64,000 nt of DNA from CAZJRQ01 sp964548535 (lineage in GTDB: Bacteria; Bacillota; Clostridia; Oscillospirales; Ruminococcaceae): positions 1 to 64,000 of the forward strand of contig CAZJRQ010000001.1 in assembly GCA_964548535.1 (NCBI GenBank), in the 5' to 3' direction. The notes under the pieces were generated by a model. That model ran no database searches. It had not been told where the DNA came from and worked only from the letters and a program-made list of their open reading frames with translations. How positions within the stretch are numbered: position 1 is the stretch's first letter; each line of letters opens with the position of its first letter. Shown here one piece after another: positions 45,040 to 54,790 of this stretch. Position numbers and translations under genes: made by a program.

Positions 45040-46053
45040 ATGACAAAGGAGATGATTACAATAATATTCTTATGGATCTTGCTATCTATTATAGCTGTTA
45101 TTGTGATACTCCTGCATTTTTCAATCAACGCAAGTATAAGTGTTGACAAGGACGGTTTGGATTTTAAAGTCAAATATATGTTTTTTACTATCTATCCACG
45201 AAAGAAAAAAGAAAAAAAGCGAAGGAAAAAGAGAAAAAGCACGAAGTCAAGAAAAATAAAGACTCGTAAAGAAAAGCATTCAAAGCAAGTCGATTTATTA
45301 AATGATGATATAGAAAGTGATTTTTCGGATTTTGGTTTGACTGATGATATTTCTGATGAAGTTGATACTATTAATGAAAATGATACGCTAGATGATGAAA
45401 AAACATTGTCAAAAACTGAACCTAAGCTAGATAAGTCTAAGGATAATTTGGAAAGTAGTTTTCAGGAAAATCTTTCTGAAAAAAATTCTGATGGGAATAA
45501 ATCACAAGATAAAAAAACTAAAGTTAAGAAATCAAAACCTAAGAAAAAGAAAAAAGAACGAATAAAGAGCAAAAAGAAATCTAAATCAGAGAAAGGAAAG
45601 CTTGCATCTCTCAGAGAAAAATATGAAAAGTTAAAGCCATATTTACCAATGGGCTGGAAGTATTTTAAAAAACTTTTGAAAACTATTAGATTTACTGATA
45701 CTGAAATTGAGGTTAATGTTGGCCGAGAAGATGCACATGAGGCAGCAATTTATTATGGGATAGTTCAAGGTGCATTGTTCAATTTTTTAGGAACGCTTGC
45801 AAGTATATTTACTTTTAAAATAAAAAAAGCAGATGTTAATTGTGACTTCACGCAAAATAAAATTAACGGCAGTTTGAAAACGGTTTTAAGAGTTAGAATG
45901 AGTACGATGATTGCGATTGCATTTTGCATTGTAGTTAATTTCTTGTTTATCATATTGAAGAGAAAGTTTAGTAAGAATAGAGATATTAAAAATAAGCAAA
46001 AAGACAAAGATGAAAATCAGATGAATAAAACAGATGAAAAAGTCAATGCTTAG
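45040..46053 (+). CDS. DUF2953 membrane protein with lysine/acid-rich linker
   Basis: Up to 337 residues: N-terminal membrane segment, a long Lys/Glu/Asp/Ser-rich linker (about 45-200), the DUF2953 core (RFTDTEIEVNVGREDAHEAAIYYGIVQGA, DCDFTQNKINGS-like) and a second membrane segment near the end. Sits between scpB and gerW; DUF2953 genes commonly precede gerW/ytfJ in spore formers, so a sporulation link is inferred. The start is unclear: ATG 45040 has no ribosome binding site, and ATG 45052 directly abuts AAAGGAG with no spacer. Confidence 0.75.
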   Translation: MTKEMITIIFLWILLSIIAVIVILLHFSINASISVDKDGLDFKVKYMFFTIYPRKKKEKKRRKKRKSTKSRKIKTRKEKHSKQVDLLNDDIESDFSDFGLTDDISDEVDTINENDTLDDEKTLSKTEPKLDKSKDNLESSFQENLSEKNSDGNKSQDKKTKVKKSKPKKKKKERIKSKKKSKSEKGKLASLREKYEKLKPYLPMGWKYFKKLLKTIRFTDTEIEVNVGREDAHEAAIYYGIVQGALFNFLGTLASIFTFKIKKADVNCDFTQNKINGSLKTVLRVRMSTMIAIAFCIVVNFLFIILKRKFSKNRDIKNKQKDKDENQMNKTDEKVNA

Positions 46054-46089
46054 AAAATAGTTTAAGCAAATTAGAAAGGACGTATTAAA

Positions 46090-46482
46090 ATGAGTGAGAA
46101 TTCAAAATTGGAATTATTAGTTAAAACAGCAATGGAAAAAGTTAAAGAAATGGCAGATTCAGACACTGTTGTCGGCAAGCCTATTGTAACTGCTGACGGA
46201 ACAACAATAATTCCAATATCAAAGGTGTCGTTTGGCTTTGGCGCAGGCGGATCAGATTTGCCTACAAAATCGTCAAAGGAGCAGTTTGGCGGCGGTTCGG
46301 GTGCTGGAGTAACAATTCAGCCAATGGCTTTTCTAGCTATAAGTAATGGAGAAACAAAGCTTTTACAGCTTACTACAAATACTTCATATCAAAATGCTGT
46401 TATAAATACTGTCCCTGAGGTTGTTGATAAAATTATTGATTTCGTTGATAAAAAAACTGGTAAGAAAGATACAGAAGAATAA
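46090..46482 (+). CDS. gerW: GerW family sporulation protein (YtfJ)
   Basis: 130 residues: TVVGKPIVTADGTTIIPISKVSFGFGAGG and GGGSGAGVTIQPMAFL are hallmark GerW/YtfJ stretches. In B. subtilis involved in spore germination. Starts after AGAAAGGACG. Part of the same run as the DUF2953 gene and the carboxypeptidase. Confidence 0.93.
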   Translation: MSENSKLELLVKTAMEKVKEMADSDTVVGKPIVTADGTTIIPISKVSFGFGAGGSDLPTKSSKEQFGGGSGAGVTIQPMAFLAISNGETKLLQLTTNTSYQNAVINTVPEVVDKIIDFVDKKTGKKDTEE

Positions 46483-46562
46483 TTTTTTCTTATAAATTTG
46501 AATTAAATTTGTATTTTGACACACAATAATAAGAATAATTTTATTGTAAAGGTGTGTCATGT

Positions 46563-47705
46563 TTGAGAATTTTGTCTTTTATATTATCATTGGTTATTGC
46601 ACTAGCTTTTTTTCCTATTAAAGCAGGAGCAACTGATTTAGGGCAGATTTCAGCTAATGGTGCGATTTTAATTGATGCCACTACTGGAGAAGTGCTGTTT
46701 GAAAAAAATGCATATACAAAAATGCCGATGGCTAGTACAACTAAAATAATGTCAACACTAATAGCGCTTGAGCAAGATGATCTTGATCAAAAATTTGTTG
46801 TTGACAGTGAGGCTATTAAGGTTGAGGGCTCATCAATGGGACTTGTTCAGGGTGATGTAGTAACGTTGCGTACTTTGGCTTATGGAATGATGTTGCCTAG
46901 CGGAAATGATGCTGCAAATTGTGCCGCCGTTCGTATTGCTGGAAGTGTTGAGAATTTTGTAAGTTTGATGAACGATAGGGCAGTTGAAATGGGACTTAAT
47001 TCAACACATTTTGTTACACCGTCAGGACTTGATGATGATACTGAGGAGCATTATTCAACGGCGTCTGATATGGCAAAGCTTACGCGTGAGGCTTTGAAGA
47101 ATGAAGATTTTAGACAAATTTGTTCATGCAAGAATGTAAAGCTTGAGTTTGGTAATCCGGCGAGTGAGCGATGGCTTATAAATTCAAATAAGCTTTTGTC
47201 AATGTATGATGACGTTATCGGTGTAAAAACTGGGTTTACTGATAAGGCAAGAAGATGTTTAGTTTCTGCCTGTGAAAGAAATGGCGCAACATTGATCTGT
47301 GTGACATTAAATGCTCCCGATGATTGGATTGATCACAAGCGACTTTTTGATTATGGATTTTCGATGATGTCAGAACAAGAGCTACCTATAAAATCAGATA
47401 ACTTTGAAGTTCCAGTTGTAGGTGGAGTTAGTAATACTGTGTTTTGTAAAACTGAAAAGATATCTATGAATTTCTTGAATGGCAAAGCTAAGGATGTTAC
47501 TAGCAAAGTGTTTATCAAGCCATTTTTGTATTGTGCAACTGCTGAAAACACTGAGGTTGGTAGAGTGGAGTATTATTATAATAATGAAAAAATTGCTGAA
47601 AAACCAATTTACACATCAAGTTCAGTAGGTAGAAAAACAGTGGTTCAAGAAGAACCCAATTTTTTCGATAAGATAAAAAAGAAAACAAGTTTTTTGTTTA
47701 GTTAG
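46563..47705 (+). CDS. D-alanyl-D-alanine carboxypeptidase, DacF-like
   Basis: 380 residues from TTG 46563, 8 nt after AAAGGTG; a GTG at 46554 overlaps that ribosome binding site. Sec signal peptide ends near KAGA. S11 penicillin-binding motifs: nucleophile in MASTTKIM (SxxK), PSGNDAA (SxN) and GVKTGFTDKA (KTG). Trims the D-Ala from peptidoglycan stem peptides; the position after gerW suggests a sporulation cortex role like DacF/DacB, which is inference. The C-terminal PBP5-type beta domain is present. Confidence 0.92.
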   Translation: MRILSFILSLVIALAFFPIKAGATDLGQISANGAILIDATTGEVLFEKNAYTKMPMASTTKIMSTLIALEQDDLDQKFVVDSEAIKVEGSSMGLVQGDVVTLRTLAYGMMLPSGNDAANCAAVRIAGSVENFVSLMNDRAVEMGLNSTHFVTPSGLDDDTEEHYSTASDMAKLTREALKNEDFRQICSCKNVKLEFGNPASERWLINSNKLLSMYDDVIGVKTGFTDKARRCLVSACERNGATLICVTLNAPDDWIDHKRLFDYGFSMMSEQELPIKSDNFEVPVVGGVSNTVFCKTEKISMNFLNGKAKDVTSKVFIKPFLYCATAENTEVGRVEYYYNNEKIAEKPIYTSSSVGRKTVVQEEPNFFDKIKKKTSFLFS

Positions 47706-47737
47706 CGGTCTTTGGACCGTACATATAAGGAGAGTTT

Positions 47738-48475
47738 ATGGAGAAGGTAAGAATTCAGAAAATAATAGCTGATTGTGGATATTGTTCAAGGCGTAAGGCT
47801 GAGGATTTTATTTCTAGAGGGCGTGTTAAGGTTAATGGTCACCCATGTAAATTAGGAGATAAGGCTATACCAAACAAAGATTTAATAACAATCGACGGAG
47901 AAAAGCTTTTTGTTCCGCGTAGAAAAGAAATGCATTATATTATGCTTCACAAGCCTAGAGGGTATGTTACAACAATGAGTGATGAGCTTGATAGAAAGTG
48001 TGTAACAGAGCTTTTGCATGATGTTCCTGATAGAGTTTATCCAATTGGAAGACTTGACAAGAACTCAGAGGGACTATTACTTTTCACAAATGATGGAAAT
48101 TTCGCAAATGATATTATGCATCCATCACGTCATGTAACAAAGATATATCGTGTAACAGTGCGCCCTGATATCAATGATGATCAGTTAGTTGCTTTATCTG
48201 ACGGCGTGGTAATTGACGGAAAAAAGACATTGCCAAGTACTGTTCATGTTCTTGACAAACAGCCAGGAAGGGTAGTTTTGCAGATTTCAATTACTGAGGG
48301 CAGAAATCGTCAGGTTAGAAGAATGTGCGAGGCTGTAGGTCTTGAGGTTGCTAGACTAAAAAGAACTGCTATCGGACCTATAAAGCTAGGAATGCTAAAG
48401 CCAGGCGAATATCGTGAGCTAAAGCCTGATGAGCTGAGAGCTATTCGAAATGCGATTACTAAAAAGGAAAATTAG
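47738..48475 (+). CDS. rluB: 23S rRNA pseudouridine synthase, RluB/RsuA family
   Basis: 245 residues. N-terminal S4 domain (IQKIIADCGYCSRRKAEDFISRGRVKVNG) then the RsuA/RluB catalytic domain with the active aspartate in PIGRLDKNSEGLLLFTNDG and ITEGRNRQVRRMCEAVG. Follows scpB in many Firmicutes. Starts after AAGGAGAG. Confidence 0.93.
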   Translation: MEKVRIQKIIADCGYCSRRKAEDFISRGRVKVNGHPCKLGDKAIPNKDLITIDGEKLFVPRRKEMHYIMLHKPRGYVTTMSDELDRKCVTELLHDVPDRVYPIGRLDKNSEGLLLFTNDGNFANDIMHPSRHVTKIYRVTVRPDINDDQLVALSDGVVIDGKKTLPSTVHVLDKQPGRVVLQISITEGRNRQVRRMCEAVGLEVARLKRTAIGPIKLGMLKPGEYRELKPDELRAIRNAITKKEN

Positions 48476-48478
48476 TTG

Positions 48479-48511
48479 TTTAGACTTCTGTGAATATCAT
48501 GGAAGTCTAAA
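48479..48511 (+). terminator. weak terminator or hairpin after rluB
   Basis: TTTAGACTTC / GAAGTCTAAA with a 13-nt loop; only a loose GTTGTTTT follows. Confidence 0.5.
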
Positions 48512-48599
48512 GTTGTTTTATCAATATATTTAATTGTTAATAAACTGTGTTCTTTTTTTCGATTAAACGTAAAAAAAGTGACAAAGCAGTGAAAATCTC

Positions 48600-48628
48600 T
48601 TGATAAAAAGCTTAAAAAATAGTATAAT
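48600..48628 (+). promoter_or_regulatory. promoter of the carboxyltransferase operon
   Basis: TTGATA, 17 bp, TATAAT. The leader (about 70 nt) can form an AT-rich hairpin GATTAAAT...TTTAATC near 48644-48678. Confidence 0.75.
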
Positions 48629-48703
48629 TAATGTATATAGTTGTGATTAAATATGCCTTTAATTGTGCATTTAATCTAAATAAATATGAATGGAGGAAAC
48701 TAT

Positions 48704-50086
48704 ATGTCTGATTCTATCTCAACTCTTGCTGAACTAAAGGCAATGACTGCTGTTTCAAATAGTGCAAGAACTCGTCTGACATATTTGTTTGATGAAGGAA
48801 ATTTCACCGAACTTGACCCTTATGCAAAGGCTGGTTCTGACTTGTCAGGAGTTATTACAGCTTATGGCTACGTTGAGGGAAATCCTGTTTATGCATTTTC
48901 ACAGGATATTACTGTGAAGGATGGTGCTTTAACTGAGGCGCAGGCTGATAAAATCGCAAAGATTTATGATTTAGCTGCAAAAACTGGAGTTCCTATTGTG
49001 GGAATTTATGATTCATTTGGTGCTGATTTGAATGATGGATTCAAAGCGATGTCAGCTTATGGAAAACTTTTGATGTGGGTTTCAAACCTTTCTGGAGTTG
49101 TTCCGCAAATTTCTGTTGTTGCAGGAACTTGTGCTGGTACAGCTGCTATGCTTGCTCAGTCTGCTGATTTTGTAGTTATCACAGAGGATTCAGAGCTTTA
49201 TGTTACTCCTAATTCTGATATAAAAAATCTTGCTGAAAATTCTGTAAAGAATGGTACTGCAAATATTGTTGCTGAGAATGATGAAAAGGCAATTGAGTCA
49301 GCTAAGAATATTCTTAATAAGCTTCCTCAAAACAATCTTTCACCAGTACCAATGTATGAATTTGAACTTCCAACTGAAGCTTTTGGCAGTGATGCTGATA
49401 CAATTGCGAAGTCGATTTGTGATGCACAAAGTGTGATTGAAATTTCTGCTGAATATGGAAAATCTGCTTATACAGCTCTTGGTTCAATCGGCGGTGCAAC
49501 TGTTGGTATCCTTGCAACAAATAAGACTGAAAACAAGCTTACTTCTGACGATTGTTCCAAATTAGCTAGATTTATCAGAACTTGTGATGCTTTTGCAATT
49601 CCAGTTATAACTTTTGTTGATACTGAGGGATTTGAGGCAAATAATGCTACAGAAATGGCCGGTGCTGTCAAGAATATGACAAAGCTTGCTCATGCTTATG
49701 CTGAAGCGACTACTATCAAAATTTCAGTAATTACTGGCAAGGCTTATGGTCCGGCTTATATCGCACTTGCTGGCAAGGGTGCAAATGCTGATATGGTATT
49801 TGCTCTTGAGAATGCAGTAATTTCTCCGCTTGACTCTATCACAGCAGTTGAGTTTTTATCTCATGATGAGCTTAAGGGTGCTGAAGATTTGACTGCTGCT
49901 AGAAATAATCTGGCTGATAAATATGCTAAAGAGCAGGCAAGTGCTGTAATTGCGGCACAGAAAAATTGTCTTGACAATATTCTTGAGCCAGCACAAATTC
50001 GTGAAACTCTTGTTAATGCTTTGGATATTATGGCAGGCAAGAGAGTTTCAAGACTTCCGAAAAAACACAGCAATATTCAGCTGTAA
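48704..50086 (+). CDS. acyl-CoA carboxyltransferase subunit (12S/PccB-like), divergent
   Basis: 460 residues from ATG 48704 after TGGAGG. Two crotonase-type carboxyltransferase halves: N-terminal half with VYAFSQDITVKDGALTEAQADKI and a C-terminal half with GSIGGATVGILATNK, ARFIRTCDAFAIPVITFVDTEGF, HAYAEATTIKISVITGKAYGPAYIAL. The C-terminal oxyanion GGAY is changed to GPAY and the N-terminal half is shortened, so it is divergent from PccB/MmdA. With the biotin carrier and OadA-like genes behind it, it would transfer carboxyl between biotin and an acyl-CoA. The acyl-CoA is unknown. Confidence 0.8.
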   Translation: MSDSISTLAELKAMTAVSNSARTRLTYLFDEGNFTELDPYAKAGSDLSGVITAYGYVEGNPVYAFSQDITVKDGALTEAQADKIAKIYDLAAKTGVPIVGIYDSFGADLNDGFKAMSAYGKLLMWVSNLSGVVPQISVVAGTCAGTAAMLAQSADFVVITEDSELYVTPNSDIKNLAENSVKNGTANIVAENDEKAIESAKNILNKLPQNNLSPVPMYEFELPTEAFGSDADTIAKSICDAQSVIEISAEYGKSAYTALGSIGGATVGILATNKTENKLTSDDCSKLARFIRTCDAFAIPVITFVDTEGFEANNATEMAGAVKNMTKLAHAYAEATTIKISVITGKAYGPAYIALAGKGANADMVFALENAVISPLDSITAVEFLSHDELKGAEDLTAARNNLADKYAKEQASAVIAAQKNCLDNILEPAQIRETLVNALDIMAGKRVSRLPKKHSNIQL

Positions 50087-50121
50087 CGTATAACTAATTT
50101 TAAGAATGGTGGTTTTTTGTA

Positions 50122-50484
50122 ATGAAAAGATATAATATCACAGTAAACGGAAAAGCATACGATGTTGCAGTTGAAGAGCTTGATGGCGGCGCACCAGTAG
50201 TTTCTACTCCAGTAGCAGCAACTGCATCAGCTCCTGCTCCAGCGGCGGCTCCAGAAGCGCCAGTTGCTGACGGTACAAAGGTTACTGCTCCAATGCCTGG
50301 CACAATTCTTGACATCAAGGTTGCAGTTGGTGATACTGTAACATCTGGTCAGGCAATTGCTGTTTTAGAGGCTATGAAAATGGAGAACGACGTTAACGCT
50401 CCTGTTGCTGGTAAAGTTTTGAGCATTAACACAACAAAAGGTTCAGCAGTTGAAACTGGTTCTGTAATTGCTGTAATCGGCTAA
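50122..50484 (+). CDS. biotin carrier subunit
   Basis: 120 residues. Short N-terminal assembly segment, an Ala/Pro-rich linker (about 30-52), then a biotinyl domain with the biotinylation site EAMKMEN (lysine about 88). Similar in size to the 1.3S transcarboxylase and the gamma/AccB-type decarboxylase carriers. Encoded between the carboxyltransferase and OadA-like subunits, and would shuttle the carboxyl group between them. Confidence 0.93.
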   Translation: MKRYNITVNGKAYDVAVEELDGGAPVVSTPVAATASAPAPAAAPEAPVADGTKVTAPMPGTILDIKVAVGDTVTSGQAIAVLEAMKMENDVNAPVAGKVLSINTTKGSAVETGSVIAVIG

Positions 50485-50521
50485 TTTGTATAAATCTTGT
50501 TTTTAGAAAGGATTGAGATAA

Positions 50522-51919
50522 ATGGGTAAGATTGGAATCACCGAAACTGTCCTTCGTGACGCACATCAGTCGCTTATCGCTACAAGAATGTCAATTGATG
50601 AGATGATGCCGATTATGTCAACAATGGATAAAATTGGATATCATTCAGCTGAAGTTTGGGGCGGTGCAACTTTTGATTCATGTATTAGATTTCTAAACGA
50701 AGATCCATGGGAAAGACTTCGTATAATTAGAAGAGAAATGCCAAATACGAAACTTCAAATGCTTTTTAGAGGTCAAAATATGTTGGGATATCGTCATTAT
50801 GCCGATGACCTTGTTGAGTATTTTGTACAAAAATCAATTGCAAATGGTATGGATATTATTAGAATTTTTGATGCTCTTAACGATATTCGTAACCTTGAAA
50901 CTGCTATTAAGGCGGCAAATAAAGAAAAAGGTCATGCGCAGGTTGCAATTTCATATACACTAGGTGAAGTTTTCACTCATGAGTATTATATGAATTATGC
51001 AAAACAAATTGAGTCTGCTGGTGCCGATTCAATTTGTCTAAAGGATATGGCTGCTTTGCTTACTCCTTATGAGGCTGAAAGTCTTGTAAGAGATTTAAAA
51101 TCAGTTGTTAAAATCCCTATTCAGCTTCATACTCACTATACAACTGGCCTTGCTTCGATGTGTATTATGAAAGCTGCTGAAGCTGGAATTGATGCTGTTG
51201 ATACTGCAATGTCACCACTTGCTTTGGGTACTTCTCATGCTCCAACTGAGTCTATCGTTGCAGCATTCCAGGGTACTGAGTATGATACTGGTATTGATCT
51301 AGTTAAGCTAACTGAAGTTCGTGAATACTTCATGACTTTGCGTAAAAAGTATATTGATAGCGGTCTGCTTGACACTCAAATGCTTGCAACTGACGCAAAC
51401 GCTTTGATTTACCAAGTTCCAGGCGGAATGCTTTCAAATCTGCTTTCACAGCTTAAACAGGCTGGAAAGGCTGATCAGCTTACTGACGTTCTTAATGAAG
51501 TTCCAAGAGTTCGTAAGGATTCTGGTTTCCCACCACTTGTTACACCAACTTCACAGATTGTTGGTACACAGGCTGTGTTTAATGTAATTATGGGTGAGAG
51601 ATATAAGACTGTTACTAAGGAATTTAAGGGTATTGTTAAGGGTGAGTACGGTAAGACTCCAGTTGAAATTGATACTGAGTTCCAGAAGATGATTCTTGGT
51701 GCTGAAGAGCCAATTACTTGCCGTCCTGCAGATCTTCTAAAGCCTGAGCTTGAAGATATGAGAAAAGAGTGTGCAGATTGGACAGAGCAGGAGGAAGATG
51801 TTCTTACTTATGCGATGTTCCCTAAGGTTGCACCTAAGTTCTTCGAAGATAGACGTAATAAAAAATACGGTGTTGACGGTAAGCATTCTGATGCTGAAAC
51901 TAAGGTTCATCCGGTATAA
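50522..51919 (+). CDS. oadA: oxaloacetate decarboxylase alpha / 5S transcarboxylase-like subunit
   Basis: 465 residues. Carboxyltransferase TIM barrel: ETVLRDAHQSLIATRM, EVWGGATFDSCIRFL, MLFRGQNMLGYRHY, DSICLKDMAALLTP (metal and lysine site), IQLHTHYTTG; then the conserved PYC_OADA domain (PGGMLSNLLSQLKQ, PPLVTPTSQIVG). It has no attached biotinyl domain; the carrier is the preceding gene. Moves carboxyl from oxaloacetate to biotin or the reverse. No OadB/membrane sodium-pump subunit lies in the operon. Confidence 0.93.
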   Translation: MGKIGITETVLRDAHQSLIATRMSIDEMMPIMSTMDKIGYHSAEVWGGATFDSCIRFLNEDPWERLRIIRREMPNTKLQMLFRGQNMLGYRHYADDLVEYFVQKSIANGMDIIRIFDALNDIRNLETAIKAANKEKGHAQVAISYTLGEVFTHEYYMNYAKQIESAGADSICLKDMAALLTPYEAESLVRDLKSVVKIPIQLHTHYTTGLASMCIMKAAEAGIDAVDTAMSPLALGTSHAPTESIVAAFQGTEYDTGIDLVKLTEVREYFMTLRKKYIDSGLLDTQMLATDANALIYQVPGGMLSNLLSQLKQAGKADQLTDVLNEVPRVRKDSGFPPLVTPTSQIVGTQAVFNVIMGERYKTVTKEFKGIVKGEYGKTPVEIDTEFQKMILGAEEPITCRPADLLKPELEDMRKECADWTEQEEDVLTYAMFPKVAPKFFEDRRNKKYGVDGKHSDAETKVHPV

Positions 51920-51935
51920 TTATTTTTAGAATATA

Positions 51936-51967
51936 AAAAGCTGTCCTGAAAAACGGACAGCTTTTTT
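51936..51967. terminator. terminator after oadA
   Basis: AAAAGCTGTCC, 8-nt loop, GGACAGCTTTTTT; also reads as terminator for the minus-strand gene beyond it. Confidence 0.9.
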
Positions 51968-52001
51968 ATGTTTGCTTAAAAAAAATGAGATGATTATATA
52001 T

Positions 52002-53456
52002 TTACAAATCAAGTCCATAAGATCTCAGAATCTTAATATTTACTGTTTTACGACGTTCAAGTTCTTCTAATGTTTTTGCGTGCAGTTTAGGGTCTTTTAC
52101 AAATTTATCTCTCCGTGCAATTTCGCGAATCATCACATTTCCAACTCTATTGCATCGCTCTTCATAGTCTTTCTGTGTATATCCGATTCTGTTCATTTTC
52201 ACATAATAGGCATATTCAGATTGACTTTTTTCAATTATTTTCTTCATGACATCAATATAATTATCGGTTTTAACAATTAAAAGTCCTTCATTATAAAAAT
52301 TATTTCCATATTTATTTCCAAAATTTTTATCATCGTGCAGATTGATGTCTATACCAATTATACAATTATTTTCTATGCAATCCTCAAGATCAGTTACTTT
52401 GTCAAGTACCGGTAGCATAATATCCGTTGTTATTTCTAAGGCATATTCAACTCCATTAAACATTGATTTCTCATCCTCTTCACATGAAAAACGATATATG
52501 CTGTCCCTAAACCTTCTGAATTCAGATTCAGGATCATCATTCCAAGGATTTGTCTTTCCGTAAATCCACCAGTTACTTCTAAGTCAATTTCCATTACGCT
52601 TGGGACTTATTGTCAAGTCAATCGATTCCCTATAAACCGTAGCTACACCGCACTCAATATCGAATTCCTTATGCTTGCTTTGCGAACTGCGTTCTTCTCT
52701 GCATGTGATAACATGAATGATTTCTCCACCCTCAACAACTCGGACAAAATACGGCTGCCTGCCTTTGATTTTTTTAAAACCAAGAGGTTCAAGAGCTTCT
52801 CCGAATACTTTCTTGAAAACCGCATTTAGTGACGGAGCACTTTTTTTATTTGCTTTTTTGAAATACAACGTGAAAACATTTGGATTGTTTTCGACTGCCA
52901 TGTCAAAATCTTCGTAATCTGATACGATATTTTTTGAATCCATACCTAAAAGCGGCGCCATTTGTCCTAAAGCTTCTTCAGCAAAAGTGTAGTCACCATT
53001 CCATATTTCAGAAAGCTGTTCAAATGAGCTATTCTCCGTCAAAAGCGGTTCCCAACACACTCTCTTGCCATTAGTGCTGGAATCGTTAGCGAAGCCGTAA
53101 TCTTCGCCATCTCCGACAATAACCCTATCTATCATGGAAGATGTGCCATTGTACATCTCAAGAATTGCAAAGTCGCTGTCAACGACGGCTGTGCTAATAC
53201 AGCAAGTTTTCAAAGCTTCTGCAAACCATTTAACATCCGATTGAGCGGTTTGCCCGCCTGCTTCATACTCGGAACTGCTAAGAGTTGCCCACTTATTATT
53301 TTCACTAAAAGCTAAAATGTATGAAAGACTAGAATCATCTTCCGATGAAGGGCCGTACCCACGCTTTTTCATAATCTTATTGACAACCTCTGAAAACTGC
53401 TGCTTGGTTTTTGTTTTGTCTTTTTTAATATGAATATTTGAAAAAAATCTACCCAT
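52002..53456 (-). pseudogene. gene interrupted by an in-frame TGA, function unknown
   Basis: Two open stretches on the minus strand are in the same frame, separated only by TGA at 52584-52586. The first ends ...LTISPKRNGN; after the stop the frame continues without a start codon as LRSNWWIYGKTNPWNDDPES and on to 52002 (about 484 codons in all). A Trp codon (TGG) mutated to TGA would explain it. ATG 52463 inside the second half has no clear ribosome binding site. The domain after about residue 205 (GFKKIKGRQPYFVRVVEGG) looks like DUF4304-type proteins. TGA ends argS, so general recoding is unlikely; readthrough or a nonsense mutation are the options. Promoter side is the 53457-53590 AT-rich gap. 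Confidence 0.75.
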
Positions 53457-53594
53457 TATGGTTCATCTCCCTCTTAATAATCTGGTGAAAATCAAGAATC
53501 TTTTATAGATAGTATAACACAAAAAGCAAGTTTCTGTCAACAAATAATAGTCTTTTAACTCTGTATGCTATCGTAAAATTGATAAGTAAAATCA

Positions 53595-53623
53595 TTGCAT
53601 TTTGATACAAATTGTGTTATAAT
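53595..53623 (+). promoter_or_regulatory. promoter of the DUF4317 gene
   Basis: TTGCAT, 17 bp, TATAAT with extended -10 TGTTATAAT. Confidence 0.7.
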
Positions 53624-53654
53624 AATCAAGATAAATTAAACGGAGGAACATTAA

Positions 53655-54785
53655 ATGAATAAAAAAGAAATAAATGAAATCAAAAAGAATTTTTCGGACG
53701 ACTGTGGATTTTTCACTGTAAACCACGTAGTTTCGGCTTTTGTAGATTCTGAAAAAAATATTAAGTGTAATACAAACCAGCTTTATAATATAATGCCTGC
53801 CGAAGAATCTGAGCTTATAATGATAAATTTAAAGAAAGTACTAAGTGGGAGTATCGGTAAAAATCTTTTAGAATTTCAATTTCCGAAGGACGCTTACATG
53901 GAGGGCGGAATGCAGCCATTTTTCTACGAGGTTTTGCAGAGTAAATTGACTGATGATGAAATAGTTGATAAGTATCTGAATACAGTCGTAGAAAAAGTTG
54001 AATATGTTTCTACATACGTTATTTTCACCGCTCATTGTACATATAGCGTGCTTAGTAAAAACAAAAACGATGATTTTAGTGATAATGCTGAAATGGATTA
54101 TAATTTTTTAATTACTGCAATTTGCCCTGTGAATTTACGTATGGAAGGGCTTATTTATAATGATGAGTCAAATGAAATTATAAAAAAAGCCTCAACTGAT
54201 AGAGTAGTCGAACTACCTACTGACGGTTTTTTGTTTCCAGTTTTTTCTGACCGTGCACCTGATGTTAACAGTTTTTTATACTACACAAAGAACGCAAAAA
54301 AGCCAAATACTTCTGTTGTAGATGATCTGTTCGGCTGCGAATTTGTAATGTCTTGTCAATCTGAAAAAGAAACTTTTAGAGCAATTATGAATCACGTGGT
54401 GGGTGAAGAGCTCGATTATTCCTTGATTACAACGGTTAATGAGAAAATTCAGGAAATCGTTGATCAAAACAGTAATGAAACTGAGATTCCTGTATTAGAT
54501 GATAAGAAACTATCATCTATCCTTTGGGAGGCGGGTGTCAGCCAAGAAAAGCTTGACAATTTGCCGAAAGTTTATGAGAGTGCGATGGGTGAAAAAGCTT
54601 TGACAGCGGTAAATTTAGTAGAACGTAAAACCGTGCTTACTGCACCGAGTATAACTGTAAATATCGGAAAAGATGCTGTTGATAAGGTGCATACTCAAAT
54701 TATTGAAGGAAGAAAATGCTTGATTATTGACTTAGATGATCCTGAAATTGCAGTAAATGGAATGCCGGCAGTTTTAGAAAAATAG
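53655..54785 (+). CDS. DUF4317 protein
   Basis: 376 residues; start ATG after ACGGAGG. MNKKEINEIKKNF, LSGSIGKNLLEFQFP and the later FLYYTKNAKKPN region match the DUF4317 family, which is common in gut clostridia and has no assigned function. Cytosolic, no signal peptide or membrane segment. Monocistronic, between its promoter and a shared terminator. Confidence 0.85.
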   Translation: MNKKEINEIKKNFSDDCGFFTVNHVVSAFVDSEKNIKCNTNQLYNIMPAEESELIMINLKKVLSGSIGKNLLEFQFPKDAYMEGGMQPFFYEVLQSKLTDDEIVDKYLNTVVEKVEYVSTYVIFTAHCTYSVLSKNKNDDFSDNAEMDYNFLITAICPVNLRMEGLIYNDESNEIIKKASTDRVVELPTDGFLFPVFSDRAPDVNSFLYYTKNAKKPNTSVVDDLFGCEFVMSCQSEKETFRAIMNHVVGEELDYSLITTVNEKIQEIVDQNSNETEIPVLDDKKLSSILWEAGVSQEKLDNLPKVYESAMGEKALTAVNLVERKTVLTAPSITVNIGKDAVDKVHTQIIEGRKCLIIDLDDPEIAVNGMPAVLEK

Positions 54786-54790
54786 ACACA

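Noticed and set aside
52584..52586. TGA read as tryptophan or selenocysteine across this genome
   Set aside because: TGA is the normal stop of argS and the GNAT leader ORF; the homologous residue is probably Trp, and no SECIS-like hairpin was evident.
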